From NCBI GenBank assembly GCA_003255065.1, contig QAOA01003520.1, forward strand, positions 112,905 to 176,904: a stretch of 64,000 bases of DNA, given 5' to 3'. Made by a program: the position numbers and the translations under genes. Each line of letters begins with the position of its first letter. Position 1 is the first letter of the stretch. This DNA comes from Cercis canadensis (taxonomy: Eukaryota > Streptophyta > Magnoliopsida > Fabales > Fabaceae). This document shows positions 1 to 12,316 of this stretch, piece by piece. The notes beneath the pieces are model-generated. The model was not told the DNA's origin. It saw only the letters and a list, made by a program, of their open reading frames with translations, and ran no database searches.

Positions 1-21
1 AGCCACTGATGTGCGTGGTGT

Positions 22-3000
22 ATGACTGGGTCTTCTCATTTTGAATTACTTGAAGTGGATCCTAAAATATAGAGAACCTTACTTACACTTGCTAGAGAAA
101 ATAGAGCAGCTGATAATATAGAACCAACCATGGCTGAAAATAGAACTCTTGTTGTTATTCCTGTTGTTGATCCTGTTGATAATGCTAATAGAGCTGATAA
201 TGCTAACAGGGCTAGAAATAATAATAATATGCAAGCTAGAGATAGAACTCTTAAGGAATTGGCTACCCCTGATGTTGCTTATCAACCTTTAGAGATCCAA
301 TATCCTGAACTTGATACTGCTTTTGAATTAAAATCTGGATTGATACACTTGCTGCCAAAGTTCCATGGCCTTGCAGGTGAAAATCTTCATAAACATCTAA
401 AGGAATTCCATGTGGTTTGTTCCACAATGAGGCCACAAGGAATCTCTAAAGAGCATATCAAGTTGAGAGCATTCTCTTTCTCCCTTGCTAATGCAGCTAT
501 GGAAAGGCTCTTTTACCTGTCACAAGGTTCAGTGAGAAATTGAAATGACATGAAGAAGCTATTCTTGGCGAAGTTCTTCCCTGCATCAAGGACTGCTGCA
601 ATTCGAAAAGATATTTGTGGCATAAGGCAACTGCCAGGGGAGACACTGCATGAATATTGGGAGAGGTTTACGAAGTTGTGCTCAAGCTGTCTTCACCATC
701 AGATAAGTGATCAACTTTTGATACAATACTTCTATGAGGGCTTGTCACCTCCGGACAGGAGTAACATTGATTCTGCTAGTGGAGGAGCATTAGTAGATAA
801 AACACCAGCTGCTACTAGAGATTTGATTTCTAATATGGCTGAAAATTCCCCGCAGTTTGGTGTTAGGATGATTCCTTCCACTAGGGGAGTCAATGAAGTT
901 GTTGTATCACTTGCTGACCAACAAAGAATAGAGCACAGACTTGATGAGTTGACCTCCTTGGTGAGGCAGTTGGCAATGGAAAAACAAGTACCTGTACCTC
1001 AACCTGCAAGCTTGTGTGGCATTTGCTCTTGTCCATCTCATCCCACAGATGCATGCCCTACACTTCAAGATGGTGATTCTGGATTTCAAGATTCCTCTGT
1101 AGCTGCAGTAGGTATCTTTCCAAGTAAACCCTAATACCAACCACAACAGCAGCCTAAATATGATTCATACTCCAACACCTATAACCCTGGTTGGAGAGAT
1201 CATCCAAATTTTAGATATGGCAATGTTACAACACAACAACAACCATCCCAACAATAGCAACCACAGCAGCAGTATAGGCAACCATTCCAACAACAGAACC
1301 AATTTCAACCAGCTAGGCAGAGCCAGTTTCAACCAAACAGGCCACCATTCTAACAGCGGCCTATGCAACAAGTCAACCCGTCAGCATCCAAACTTGAGCC
1401 TTCATTCAAGGATTTGGTGAAGCAAATGGCCGCTAACAACATTCAGTTTCAGCAGAGGACAGAGGCCACCATGCAGAATTTGGAAACTCATATTGGGCAA
1501 TTGGCATCTTTAGTGAGTCAGTTGCAGTCCAAGGGTTCTAGCAAACTTCCTTCACAAACAATTCCCAATCCAAACGGGAATAATGTGAGTGCTATCATGT
1601 TGAGGTCTGAAAAATCTTTGCAAGTACCAATTGAACCTCAACCTGCGAGCAAGCCATAACCAACAGAGGAAGCAGTTCCTGATTCAATGGTCCCTAAATC
1701 CGAAAGCAATAAGCCTATAATAGCTTTTCCCTTTCCACAGAGAGCCACTCAGTCCAAGAAGACAAATGAGGTTGAGAAGGATAGTGAGCTTTTTGAGACT
1801 TTTAGGAAAGTGGAAGTCAACATTCCATTGCTAGATGCCATTAAGCAAATTCTGAAGTATGCCAAGTTCCTGAAAGACTTGTGTACCCACAAGAGGAGGT
1901 TGCAGGGTAATGAAAAAGTGAGCATGGGAAGGAACATGTCAGCCATGATACAACCTAACCTGCCATCTAAGTGCACAGATCCTGGGACTTTTACCATACC
2001 CTGCACCATTGGAGATAGGCAGTTCACAAACACCATGCTAGATCTGGGTGCTTCAATCAATGTGATGCCCAAGTCCATCTATTCATCCCTACAGATTGGG
2101 AAATTAAAGCCTACTGGAGTGGTGATTCAGCTTGCCAACAGGAGTACAACATATCCTGCAGGTCTTCTTGAGGATGTCTTGGTTAAGGTAAATGAATTAA
2201 TTTTTCCAGCTGACTTTTATGTGTTAAATATGGAGGATGAGTTTACATTGGGACATGCCCCATTGATTTTAGGTAGACTTTTCCTTAAAACTGCTAAAGC
2301 CAATATTGATGTGCATGCTGGTACTCTTTCCATGGAATTTGGTGATACTGTCATTCATTTTAACTTATTTGATGCCATGAAACACCCTTTGGAAGAGCAT
2401 TCTATTTTCCAAATGGATGTAATAGACTCGCTAGTTGATGATATGCATTCTGATTTGGTAGCTGAATTTCCCGATATAGTAGGAGTTCTAGATACTTTAG
2501 AGTATTCTGGATGTGATAATTGCAATGGAATTTGTGCTATTTGTTCTGAAATTGTTGAATACATGGGAAATACTGCATCTTCCTTTTCTAATTTATTGGG
2601 ATATGATGAGCATGTTTTGGAGAATAGTGTGGAGATTGCAGGTGTTGCTGAGATTCAAGTAGCCGATTTGGTTTCTCCAACCAAATTAGTCCCTTCTGTG
2701 CAGCAGCCACCTACACTAGAGCCAAAACCATTACCTGACAATCTCAAGTATGCCTTTCTAGCGGAAGACGAGAAGCTACCAGTGATCATAGCCAGAAATC
2801 TGCAATCTGAACAAGAGGAGAAGTTGTTGCAGATTTTGAGGTAGCGTAAGGAAGCAATTGGTTGGACCCTGGCAGACATTCCTGGTATTAGTCCATCCAC
2901 CTGCATGCATCAGATTTTATTGGAGGACGAAGCTAAACCAGTGAGGCAGCCCCAAAGATGACTTAACCCATTGATTCTAGATGTGGTCAAGACAGAAATG

Positions 3001-5588
3001 AGCAAGTTGTTATCAGCTAGCATCATTTACCCCATTTCAGACAGCAAGTGGGTGAGTCCAGTGCAAGTGGTTCCCAAGAAGACTGGCATAACAGTAGTAA
3101 CCAATGAGCATAATGAGTTGATTCCTACTCGAATGCAGAACAGTTGGCGAGTCTGTATTGATTACAGAAGACTCAACCAAGCAACCAGGAAGGATCACTT
3201 CCCTCTGCCCTTCATCGATCAAATGTTAGAAAGATTGGCAGGAAAGTCCCATTACTACTTCCTAGATGGCTTCTCCGGCTACTTCCAGATTCACATAGCC
3301 CCGGAGGATCAGGAGAAGACCACATTTACCTGTCCTTTCGGCACATTTGCATATAGGAGGATGCCCTTCGGCCTTTGTAATGCCCCCGGTACATTCCAGC
3401 GGTGTATGGTAAGTAGTTTTTCTGATTTTTTAGAACATTACATGGAAGTATTTATGGATGACTTTACTATATACGGTTCCTCCTTTGATGCATGTTTAGA
3501 TAGCCTTGCTAGAGTACTTGATAGATGCATTGAGACTAACCTTGTTCTTAATTTTGAGAAGTGTCATTTCATGGTAGAACAAGGCATAGTTTTAGGGCAT
3601 GTAGTTTCTAGCAAAGGAATTGCAGTAGATAAGGCTAATCTCTTTAACCTACCCCACATGTGTGTGGGAAGTGGGCTCTTTTCTTGGTCATGCAAGGTTC
3701 TACAAGCGATTCATCAAGGATTTCAGCAAGATTGCTCTTCCATTGTCCAGACTTCTCCAAAAAGATGTGGAATTCAAATGTGATGGACAATGCAGAGTGG
3801 CCTTTGATCAACTGAAGCAGAGTCTGACCTCCCCTCCCATCATCCAGCTACCTAATTGGGAGTTTCCCTTTGAGTTGATGTGCGATACGTCCAATTTTGC
3901 AGTAGGCATTGTCCTTGCACAGCGAGTGGACAAGCTGTCCCACGTGATCTCCTATGCCTCTCGCACTCTGGATGCTGCCCAAGCAAATTACACCACCACT
4001 GAGAAAGAGCTTCTGGCTATTGTTTTTGCCTTAGATAAATTTCGTGCTTATCTACTTAATTCTAAAGTTATTGCTTTCTCTGACCATGCGGCTTTGAAGT
4101 ACTTGCTCAAGAAGCCGGATGCGAAGCCTAGGCTCATTAGGTGGATGCTACTCTTACAAGAATTCGACCTTCAGATCAAAGATAAGAGTGGAGCAGAAAA
4201 CTTGGTTGCTAATCATTTAAGCTGGATTCCACAGGTCATGGATCGCCTCCCCATCAAAGAGACTTTCCCGAATGAGCAACTTTATCAGCTGCAAGGTAAA
4301 GATTCTTGGTATGCTAATTTGGTAAATTACTTGGTTGCTTTTGAGTTGCCTGCTTATTTTAAGAAGCATCAAGTCGATAAGCTTAAAAGTGAAGCGAAGC
4401 ATTATGTGTGAGATTATCCCTATCTGTGGAGATTATATAGTGATCAAGTCATTAGGAGGTGTGTGCCTGGACATGAGTTTGAGTCTATTTTACAATTCTA
4501 TCATACTTCTGCATGTGGTGGTCATTTTGGACCCCAATGCACTGCTAGAAAAATTTTAGACTCTGGATTATATTGGCCTACCATGTTTCATGATGCCTAC
4601 AGTTCTTGTAAACTTTGTGCACAATGCCAACGGACAGGTAATATTTCTTGTAGGAATGAGATGCCTCAACAACCTTTACTATTTTGTGAAATATTTGATG
4701 TTTGGGGTATTGATTTCATGGGTCCTTTTCCTAGTTCTTTTGGTTTTGTGTACATTCTGTTAGCTGTGGATTATGTTTCTAAATGGGTAGAGGCCAAGGC
4801 TACCCGAACTGATGATTCTCATGTTGTCTTCGATTTTGTTAGGACTCACATTTTCTGTAGGTTTAGAATTTCGAGAGCAATCATCAGTGACCAAGGCTCT
4901 CACTATGGCGACTCTGCTGAAGAAATATGGTGTGGTGCATAAGGTGTCGACTCCTTAGCATCCACAAACCAATGGGCAAGCCGAGGTGTCAAATAGGGAG
5001 ATCAAGCAGATTTTAGAGAAAACCGTCCAACCCAACAGAAAAGATTGGAGAATTCGTCTAGATGATGCATTATGGGCTTATCGGACTGCCTACAAGACTC
5101 CTATAGGTATGTCACCTTATAGGCTCGTCTTTGGCAAGGCGTGTCACCTTCTAGTGAAGATAGAGCATAAGGCATATTGGGCAATGAAGTAGTACAATCT
5201 TGACTTAGTTCAAGTTGGATCCCAAAGGAAGCTCCAACTTCAAGAACTAGAAGAAATTATGTTGGAAGCTTTTAAGAACTCTCGAATCTATAAAGAGAAA
5301 AGCAAGGTTGTTCATGATAAGATGGTGGTACGGAAAGAGTTTCACATTGGTCAAAAAGTGTTGCTCTACAACTCCCGTCTCAAGCTAATGCCCGGTAAGC
5401 TTCATTCTAAATGGATAGGTCCTTTTGTGGTTTCTCATGTTTTTGCTTATGGTGCAATGGAGATTAAAAGTGAGGCAACCAACAAGACCTTTCCAGTCAA
5501 TGGAAATCGCCTAAAGCCTTTCTATGAGGGAGCACAAGAGAACATCGTGGAGGAGGTCCACTTGCAAGAAGTCATTTATCTCCCTTGA
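22..5588 (+). pseudogene. Gag-pol pseudogene of Athila-like Ty3/gypsy element A1
   Basis: This is a decayed retrotransposon polyprotein (capsid, protease, reverse transcriptase, RNase H, integrase). The start at 22 (MTGSS) matches the MTRSS start of the other two copies in the window. Gag runs to about 1,660 with a CX2CX4HX4C knuckle near 1,015-1,060. The protease motif DLGASINVMP is near 2,040. RT lies about 2,890-3,620 with FMDD near 3,453, RNase H about 3,860-4,215, and integrase from about 4,490 (H2C2 finger, then [12 protein letters not shown] and NREIKQ around the catalytic D, D and E). No chromodomain follows and no env-like ORF is seen, which with the gag type points to the Athila/Tat branch. 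Nonsense codons lie at 70, 541, 1132, near 1255 and 1351, 1657, 2842, near 2959, 4409, near 4957 and at 5190. Frameshift or deletion damage lies near 3,630-3,660 and 4,905. It cannot encode a working polyprotein. Confidence 0.93.
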
Positions 5589-5656
5589 TTATGATATTTC
5601 TTCTCTCTCTTTGTTTTATTTTACTTGCCCTATTTGAATGATGATACTTGTTAAAC

Positions 5657-5698
5657 TTTTACATTGAGGGCAATGCAAAATTTAAGTATGGGGGAGGA
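5657..5698 (+). promoter_or_regulatory. Stem-loop plus internal polypurine tract after pol (A1)
   Basis: TTTTACATTG, loop AGGG, CAATGCAAAA form a stem with one mismatch. Three bases later comes the purine tract AAGTATGGGGGAGGA. The pair sits about 70 bases after the pol stop. The same arrangement, with a perfect stem, is present in element A2. The tract resembles the polypurine tract next to the LTR; use as a second plus-strand primer is inference. Confidence 0.6.
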
Positions 5699-7002
5699 AT
5701 TTCTGTGTAGTTTAGTTGCTTTTGTTTAGTATACTGTTTTGTTGTTTTTAGTCTTTTTGTTGTTTTCTGTTTTAATTGTAAATTTTTTTCTGTTTTAAAT
5801 TGCCTTCCAGTGATATTTTATGATTTGTGAAGTTATAAGTTTAAAGCAATTGCAATTCAAGGTTCATAGCATGATTGAATAATTTGTTTTCCTTCCTTAA
5901 TTTCACATACTTGGTTTTGGATGTTGGATTAGTGATTAAAGTTTGATAGATGCATGCCTTGTGAGATTTTGAGCCTTTTGATGGATGGATTTAGCATTTG
6001 TGCCATTCTTTTCCTTCTTGTGTGATTTTCACTCATGGATTTTGATCACTCTAGAACTTGCTTTGATTATTTTTAAAGTTGCATTTTCACTTGCATATAT
6101 GAACATGATTGAGGCATTCTTTCTTGATTTAGCTACTTTGCCAAATAGCCAACCTTGCATTATTTTCCTTTGATTTCCCGTTGAGCCTATTTGTCTATCT
6201 TTGGTCTTAGCTCATTATATGCCTATGTGAAAAACTATGTTGTTACCTTACCTGATGCAATGGGAGAGCATTGGTTCATTGTCTTGGAAGAGCTCTTATG
6301 CTTGTGGGTAATTAATAATGCAAGTGTGGAGGTTGTGAAATTTATTGTGCAATGTGCAAAGTGAGATGTTAAAGAAAGAAAGAAAAAGAGCCAATTGGTT
6401 CTATATAAAAAAAAAAATTCAAAATTGTGAAAAAGGAAAGAAGAAAAAAAAAGAATATGTGAAAAGAAAAGAGAGTATGCTTTACATGTTTGGAAATTGG
6501 GAAAAGTTTTATGCTTGTTAATTGAATTCCTCCCCAATGCTCTTTTATTCTCTTAGGGTACTTAGCTTGTCATATCCATATTATTCCTACCCTTTACCTT
6601 GGCCCTATTACAACCTTAAAATAAAGTCCTCTTGATTTGTGTATGCATTTGTTTGAGTAGTGGAAAAGTAGAAGATAAGCAAGCCTATGGTAGTGCATTT
6701 CTTCATGAGTTTCATTGAGTGAAATACTTACTTTCTAAACACTTGAGAGATTAAAAGTATATCTTGTGAGAATCTATCATTCTTGACTCATATTTTTCAA
6801 TTGAAGTTACCTTAATTGTTGATTTTGGATGTGAAGAAATTTTATTTCATGAATGTTGTTACTTCCTTGAATTTTTAAGTGCTCTTCTTGGTTTTGAACT
6901 TATGCAATTCTTGAATATCATTGGGAATTCTTGAGTTAGTTTGTTTGTTTTTCCTCGTTTCTTAGTTTTGGAATTCTAGTTTGCCCGAGACGTGCAAAAG
7001 CT
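5699..7002 (+). other. Non-coding spacer between pol and 3' LTR (A1)
   Basis: About 1.3 kb where an env-like gene could sit in an Athila-type element. I find no coding sequence on either strand. It holds A-rich runs near 6,370-6,460. Parts match the corresponding spacers of A2 and B, for example the stretch near 6,677 (ATAAGCAAGCCTATGGTAGT). Confidence 0.75.
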
Positions 7003-7017
7003 AAGTGTGGGAGAATT
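7003..7017 (+). promoter_or_regulatory. Polypurine tract of A1
   Basis: AAGTGTGGGAGAATT directly abuts the TG of the 3' LTR. A2 and B have AAGTGTGGGGAAATT and AAGTGTGGGGGGATT in the same place. It primes plus-strand DNA synthesis in this element class. Confidence 0.85.
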
Positions 7018-7658
7018 TGATGAACATACTTTTTATACAGTAGTTAACCCTCATATTTAGTCTTTTAAACCTCTTTTGGGCTGAATTGAGTGGGCTTGGG
7101 CCACATTTCATGAGTTTGGATCCAACTGGGCCTAAATGTATTTTTTCAGCAATACTGGGCATTTTATGCACTCTCTGTTTTTCAGCAATAACTTGAGTTC
7201 TAGACATCTAATAATTTTGAATCTTACCTTGTAGGAAATCTAAGAGAAATCTCTACAACTTTGATTCAGAGCCCCAAGTCTAATTCGGAAGTCTAGCTGG
7301 TCATATGCAGCTTGGAATCCAGAGAAGAGATGCTATCGCAGGATCCTAACCTTCATATAGTGTTTGGACCATAACTTGAGCTTTATATGTCGTATGGACT
7401 TGAAACTAGTCCCATTGGAAAGCTAAGACGCAGTGCTTCAATTGTTGTGAAGACCAGTTCACTGAATTGTGTCGTTTAGAAGGTGTTATTACCTGTCGAA
7501 GTTGGCTGATGGTTCAAGAGACCTGTTGGCACTTAAATGGGCCTAACTTCTTCATTCCAAGCCGAAATAGGCCCAAACCACAACCCAATTGAAGCTAAGG
7601 CCCATGGGAATATTTCTGTCCTAAGGGCAGTTTGGGTATATAGTTATTTTTGGATGTC

Positions 7659-7666
7659 TATAAATA
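7659..7666 (+). promoter_or_regulatory. Candidate TATA box in family A LTR
   Basis: TATAAATA lies about 640 bases into the LTR and is followed by GGAGAAGAGGC, a plausible U3/R boundary region. The solo LTR and A2 have a degraded version (TATATCAG) at the matching place, so only A1 keeps a good match. The transcription start is not shown by sequence alone. Confidence 0.5.
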
Positions 7667-8259
7667 GGAGAAGAGGCATCCGAGATTCACATTTTTTTTT
7701 AGCTAGACAATTTTTCTTGCCTCCTTTCTCTCTATAGCTTTTCTTTGCTTTTTCTTTTAATGGATCATTTCTTCATGTTCATGGAGGGCTAATCACTTAG
7801 ATCAATCCAGGTTTTGGCTCTTCCGATTATTGATTTTGAGATTCTATTTTAACTACTATTTATTCAGTGATTAATCAACTGCTTTTCATCCTTTAATTCT
7901 GTTTGAGTTGCTTAAATTCATATTTAAATGTTCATATGATAATTGCTTAATTTCATATGTTAAAAGAGAATTGTAAAGATTAAACAATGTTTCTAAGCTT
8001 TTGGATGGATTGTTTAACCTTGGCTGGATTCTGGACTTTAAATTAATTTGGATTAGTGGATGCTTAATTCATTGAACCTGAATTAATTGAATTCTGGATG
8101 CTTATCCAGTAGAGATTCATAGACCACTTAGAGGCTTTTTTATGTGTTCTAAGACCAAGAACTAAGTTAATGATTGAATGAATCTTTTGTAATCAAAGAC
8201 GGATTAAAATCAGAATTAGTTGATTCCTTGGATTGATTGCTTTGTTAAAGTTAATTACT

Positions 8260-8430
8260 TTCCATTACTTTCTGCTTTTACTTTCTGCCAATTACTTTCT
8301 GCCTTTACTTTCTGCCCTTTTCTTTCTGCTTTTACTTTATGCATTTTACTTTCTGTCTTTTACTTTCTGTCTTTACTTTTTGCTTTTACTTTCTGCCTTT
8401 ACTTTATGCCCTTTACTCTCTGTCCATTAT
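8260..8430 (+). repeat. Minisatellite TTTACTTTCTGCC-type in A1 LTR
   Basis: Imperfect tandem units of about 12-15 bases with the core ACTTTCTGC/T repeat roughly a dozen times. The array is absent from the other family A LTRs here. A closely similar array occurs in the leader of element B at about 36,700-37,120. Apparent Phe/Leu-rich reading frames across it are artefacts of the repeat. Confidence 0.85.
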
Positions 8431-8844
8431 TTTTAGTTACACACTTTTAAATTACTTTCTATTAATTAATCCAACAAAATAACCCTCCCTGTTTGTAAGC
8501 TCCTTAATCTGATTCCATAATTAGAATAGTCCTTTAGTTCGACTCGGTGTTACCTTATGTTACAAGTAGATTTGGTGAACCGATTATAAATTCACCAATT
8601 TGAAAAGCCTCGGCAACTTATCACGAGGCAGGACCTATGCAGTAGGGTGTGGTATAGAATTTATGTGATCATAAAAGCATAAATTATATAACTATAGGCT
8701 AAGTAAATATAAAAATGTTAGATTTCATATTTTGTTCTATAGATGCAATATATTAAAATGATCAGTCATGAATCCATACAAACTTTGAAGAGTGCATTAC
8801 ACTGATTCAGAATGAGTTAATGTTATATTGAATTTACCTATTGT

Positions 8845-10773
8845 GCATGATTGAGAATGGGACTATCATCATCTTCATCAAAGTCTATATGAACTTGCTG
8901 TGACCCTAAAATTGCAACATTGGTATAATTAGAATTTATAAGATAGAATCTTGGAAGTTTATATGTGTATGCACAAACATTAAAATTGTCGTAGTACTAT
9001 TTTGAGTGATTTTATGGAACACCTCTTTGAAGAAAACATTTGTGGTGCTTGTTGTGGAACTCCCATTTGAATCGATTGCTAGAATCTTGAGGCCACTTCT
9101 TGTTCAAACCCTCAAAAAAGCCACATAGAGTTGTCCATGACTGAAGACTGGTTTTGGTAGATATAATCCAACATGTGACAGAGACTGATCTTGACTCTTA
9201 TTTATTGACATAGAAAAACAAACCTGAATGGGAAATTGTCTTCTCTGTAGTCTAAAAGGTAACTTCTTATCAGAGGATGTCAGGTTCATCCTTGGAATGA
9301 ATACTTTTTCTCCTAAGTTACTACTAGAAATAACTTTTCCCTCCATAACATATCTCCCAAGTTGAGTGATTATCAATCTCGTTCCATTACATAATCCATT
9401 TCGCTGATCTATGTTCATTAATAACATGACAGGTACGCTCAGCTTTAGTACTAACCAGTATTTTGAGAGGTCGGATGGGGTGATACCATTTAGGAATTCG
9501 GGTGTATGCACATCGTCTAATCCATTTCCCCATGATTTGCACGTACTGTCTGAACTCAAATAGATCTTTTCATCATCAAGCAATAAGGATATCATATAAT
9601 CATTAATTTTTCTTATCACTTCCAGTGTAGGTATGAGGATTGCTCTTTCTTGAAAATATTTTGGATGTCGCATGTGTGTCATGAATCCTGGATAAGTCGA
9701 GTTCACAATATCATGAATTGGATTATCACTACAACGAAGGGAGAGGTTATCTGGTATCTGGATAACAGCTTCACCATCATTCATGTCTCCTGCTTGTCCA
9801 TCACCAACCTTCAATAACCAATTGGAAAACTCACTCAATTCAGCTGTTTGGGGATTAGTAGATCCTATTTTCAATCTCATATTTTTTGTTAAGTTTAAGA
9901 CTTGCACGTGTTTGACAAGAAGACATATATGAAGGATCATACTATGTTAGTATTATCCATGATAAAATTTAAATTAAAATTAGTACCTGCAAATATTTCA
10001 TTAGGTAGGAAGATTGATAGTTGCAACAATAATATCTTGTTTACTTTCACTGGGTATCACAGGAAGTATTTTTCTGAAGTCTCCACCTAGTACCACAACC
10101 TTACCTCCAAATGGCGTTCGTGCAGCTTCTGTATCTGTATGCTTTAGTATATCTCTAAGAATTTTATCCAATGCCTCAAAACAATGTTTATGTATCATAG
10201 GGGCCTTGTCCCAAATAATTAATTGTGTAGCAACTAGTAGTTCTGCCAGGGGGTGTCTAGTTTTATGTTACATAATGTATCTTCATTAACATTTAGAAGG
10301 ATGCAAAATCTGGAATATGTTGTTCTTCCTCCAGGAAGGAGAAGGGATGCAATACCAGTTGAAACAACTGTCAGCACTATGTTGCCTTTTGAATGTAGAG
10401 CAGCAGACACTGCTGTGTAGACAAATATTTTTTCGGTATCACCGTAACCATGTAAAAAGAATTGTCCATCATTGCTAGAGTAAACCGTTGTCATAATTTT
10501 CTCATACACAATCTTCTGCTCATCCGTAAGTCTTGAGAATAATTTCGTGTGCTCTTGTGCTAGCTGATCTTTGTCATAAGTGGTCTCATCATAAATAAGT
10601 CTATTTTGTCCAGATGAAGTACCTTCATTTTTTGCCAATGCCATGGGTGGATAATCACGTAGGCTCTTGTCGTAATTTCGTAACAATTTTTGTATCTCTG
10701 CTAGTGTGTGGTCTTTAAGCTTATCATCACTCATCCTCAGTCTTGTAACAAAATCAAACATTGATGCAGTCAT
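8845..10773 (-). pseudogene. Helitron PIF1-like helicase domain, degenerate
   Basis: This is the C-terminal (helicase) half of a Helitron transposase gene, read on the minus strand. The Walker A region at about 10,424-10,456 reads GYGDTEKIF instead of the usual GGTGKT form, so ATP binding is lost. Walker B (VVLGGDFRKILPV) is at about 10,054-10,092. Further on are family landmarks YFQERAILIPTLEV, NGLCNGTRLIITQLG and the terminal SHGQLYVAF. After a frameshift near 9,104 the reading continues as SGLKILAIDSNGS to about 8,990, and a possible last exon (acidic, near 8,845-8,905) may follow. Frame changes occur near 10,200-10,234 and 9,960-10,000; part of this may be intron. A cellular PIF1 gene is excluded by the linked Rep domain upstream. 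Confidence 0.85.
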
Positions 10774-10932
10774 TATACGTTCATGGTTAATAATATAATA
10801 TTACATTTTAGGAGAAAACATAGTCATTACTACACAAATTATGTTTTATAATTAGGAACTTGATATGCATATCAATTATATTATTAGGTGAGTCAAATAT
10901 ATTTATGTCATAACATTATAAGTTTTACCAGG

Positions 10933-12243
10933 ATTATTGAATATTCTTCGTTGCCTATGAATGATATTATCAAACATTAATGTCCACGTCTCTTCCTAGA
11001 CCAGATCTGGTCTATTTATGTTGTTTGACATTAAGAGCGTGATGAATAGGCCCCTCAGATAATGGCAAAAACCCCATGCGATTGCTACTTTTATACCTTC
11101 GATAAATTCATTGTCATCATCAAGAAGATCAATTGCATAGCATGTTTTTTTAAATGTACCATAGACAACCCCATTAATTGTCCTAATTTTTTCATAGCTT
11201 GTACATCCTCTTTGTTGGTTCAATATGAGCCTCATGTAATACAACTCACTAGATACACGTGGAACATAATACAATCTCCTAACAGAAAACCCTTTCTTTC
11301 TTGGCAACCACTTTTTAGTCTGTTGTTTCCAGACAAAATAATTTGGGAACTCAACATACGTCAAATGTCTGGCATATGGATATTTCTTATTTGCCTCAAA
11401 CCAAGCCAGAAATTTAGTCATCTTCACACCTGTTCTATTCACCACATCATCGAGGTTATCACTCTTCTGAAAGACAACAAACTGCTAATTTGGAAGATGA
11501 AATGATAGTCTTTCCACTGGTGGATCTTGGTAGTGAATGTCATACGCAAATATTCTCCAGGCTGCCTCACATGCAGAAACGAACCTGTAATCATAATACA
11601 TCTTGATCTCATCCACCATGTTATTCTGCATATTATTTTCATTTGATTCATAGAAAGCAGCTATGATGCAATCAAAGCCCTTGTTTATGTATTTGAATAG
11701 ATATTTAATTGCCCTTGACTAGTTACACCACTCAACATTGATGTGTGCTTCATACTTCATAAGGAGATCTCGGTTGTACGGAATGACAAACCTATGCAGT
11801 AATGTATATGTAAAAAATTTGATTTATAATTTACTTGAATGAATTTAATAACATGACATGTAACGGAAGAATTATATTTACTCTTACTTGTTATCAAGTA
11901 GTATTCCATTCTTGTCAACATGCTTGCTATCGTCCTTCCTCCTGAAGCAAAGGTATTCATTATCATCAATCGTCATTCGCTTCACAAATTTCTTTGGAAA
12001 GTGTCTCATACAAATTCCATTTCTTATACACGATGATTTAATATTCGCAGTACCACATGGACCATGCATCATACAATTCCCAACAATTTCATACAATCTT
12101 AGATTTTCTTCTTTATTAAGTACCTCAACAGATATTATTTTATCAATGTCATTTGGGGTGGGGTGTTTATGCCCAAAATGTAACAATAATAGCATGTGTG
12201 CATGAGGTAACCCATGTTTTTGAAACTCTATCGTATATTCCAT
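10933..12243 (-). pseudogene. Helitron Rep (HUH nuclease) domain, degenerate
   Basis: This is the N-terminal replication-initiator part of the same Helitron gene, minus strand. GLPHAHML at about 12,196-12,210 is the HUH metal-binding motif. The segments LYEIVGNCMMHGPCG and CMRHFPKKF follow. The double-tyrosine motif KYLFKYINKG lies at about 11,680-11,710. The part at 10,996-11,445 continues with the linker typical of plant Helitrons and ends near RQRRIFNNPG, where a GT suggests an intron before the helicase exon at 10,773. Stops occur near 11,720, 11,490 and 11,006, and there are frame changes near 11,880. The 5' end is missing; a family-B LTR fragment begins 73 bases further right. Helitron termini (TC start, CTRRT end with hairpin) were not found. 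Confidence 0.85.
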
Positions 12244-12316
12244 TGGAAAATATCTATTGTTAGAACATGGTCATTGATTTTTCACATAGTATATAATGTA
12301 CGAAGTTGGAGATACA

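Larger units (their letters stand above)
7018..8623 (+). repeat. 3' LTR of element A1 (family A LTR)
   Basis: The LTR is 1,606 bp and opens TGATGAACATACTTTTTATA. It ends CAACTTATCA, and its right flank is CGAGG. It aligns with the LTRs of A2 (43,041-44,467 and 52,262-53,689) and with the solo LTR at 41,470-42,900, which are about 1,430 bp. The extra length comes largely from a short-unit array at 8,260-8,430 that the other copies lack. The 5' partner and left target duplication lie outside the window. Confidence 0.93.

Noticed and set aside
8220-8450. Overlapping Phe/Leu/Cys-rich frames
   Set aside because: These are produced by the short tandem units in the A1 LTR, and several frames stay open at once, as expected of a repeat.
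8624-8845. Helitron 3' terminus (CTRRT with hairpin)
   Set aside because: I could not find a convincing hairpin and end in the short stretch between the helicase end and the A1 LTR.
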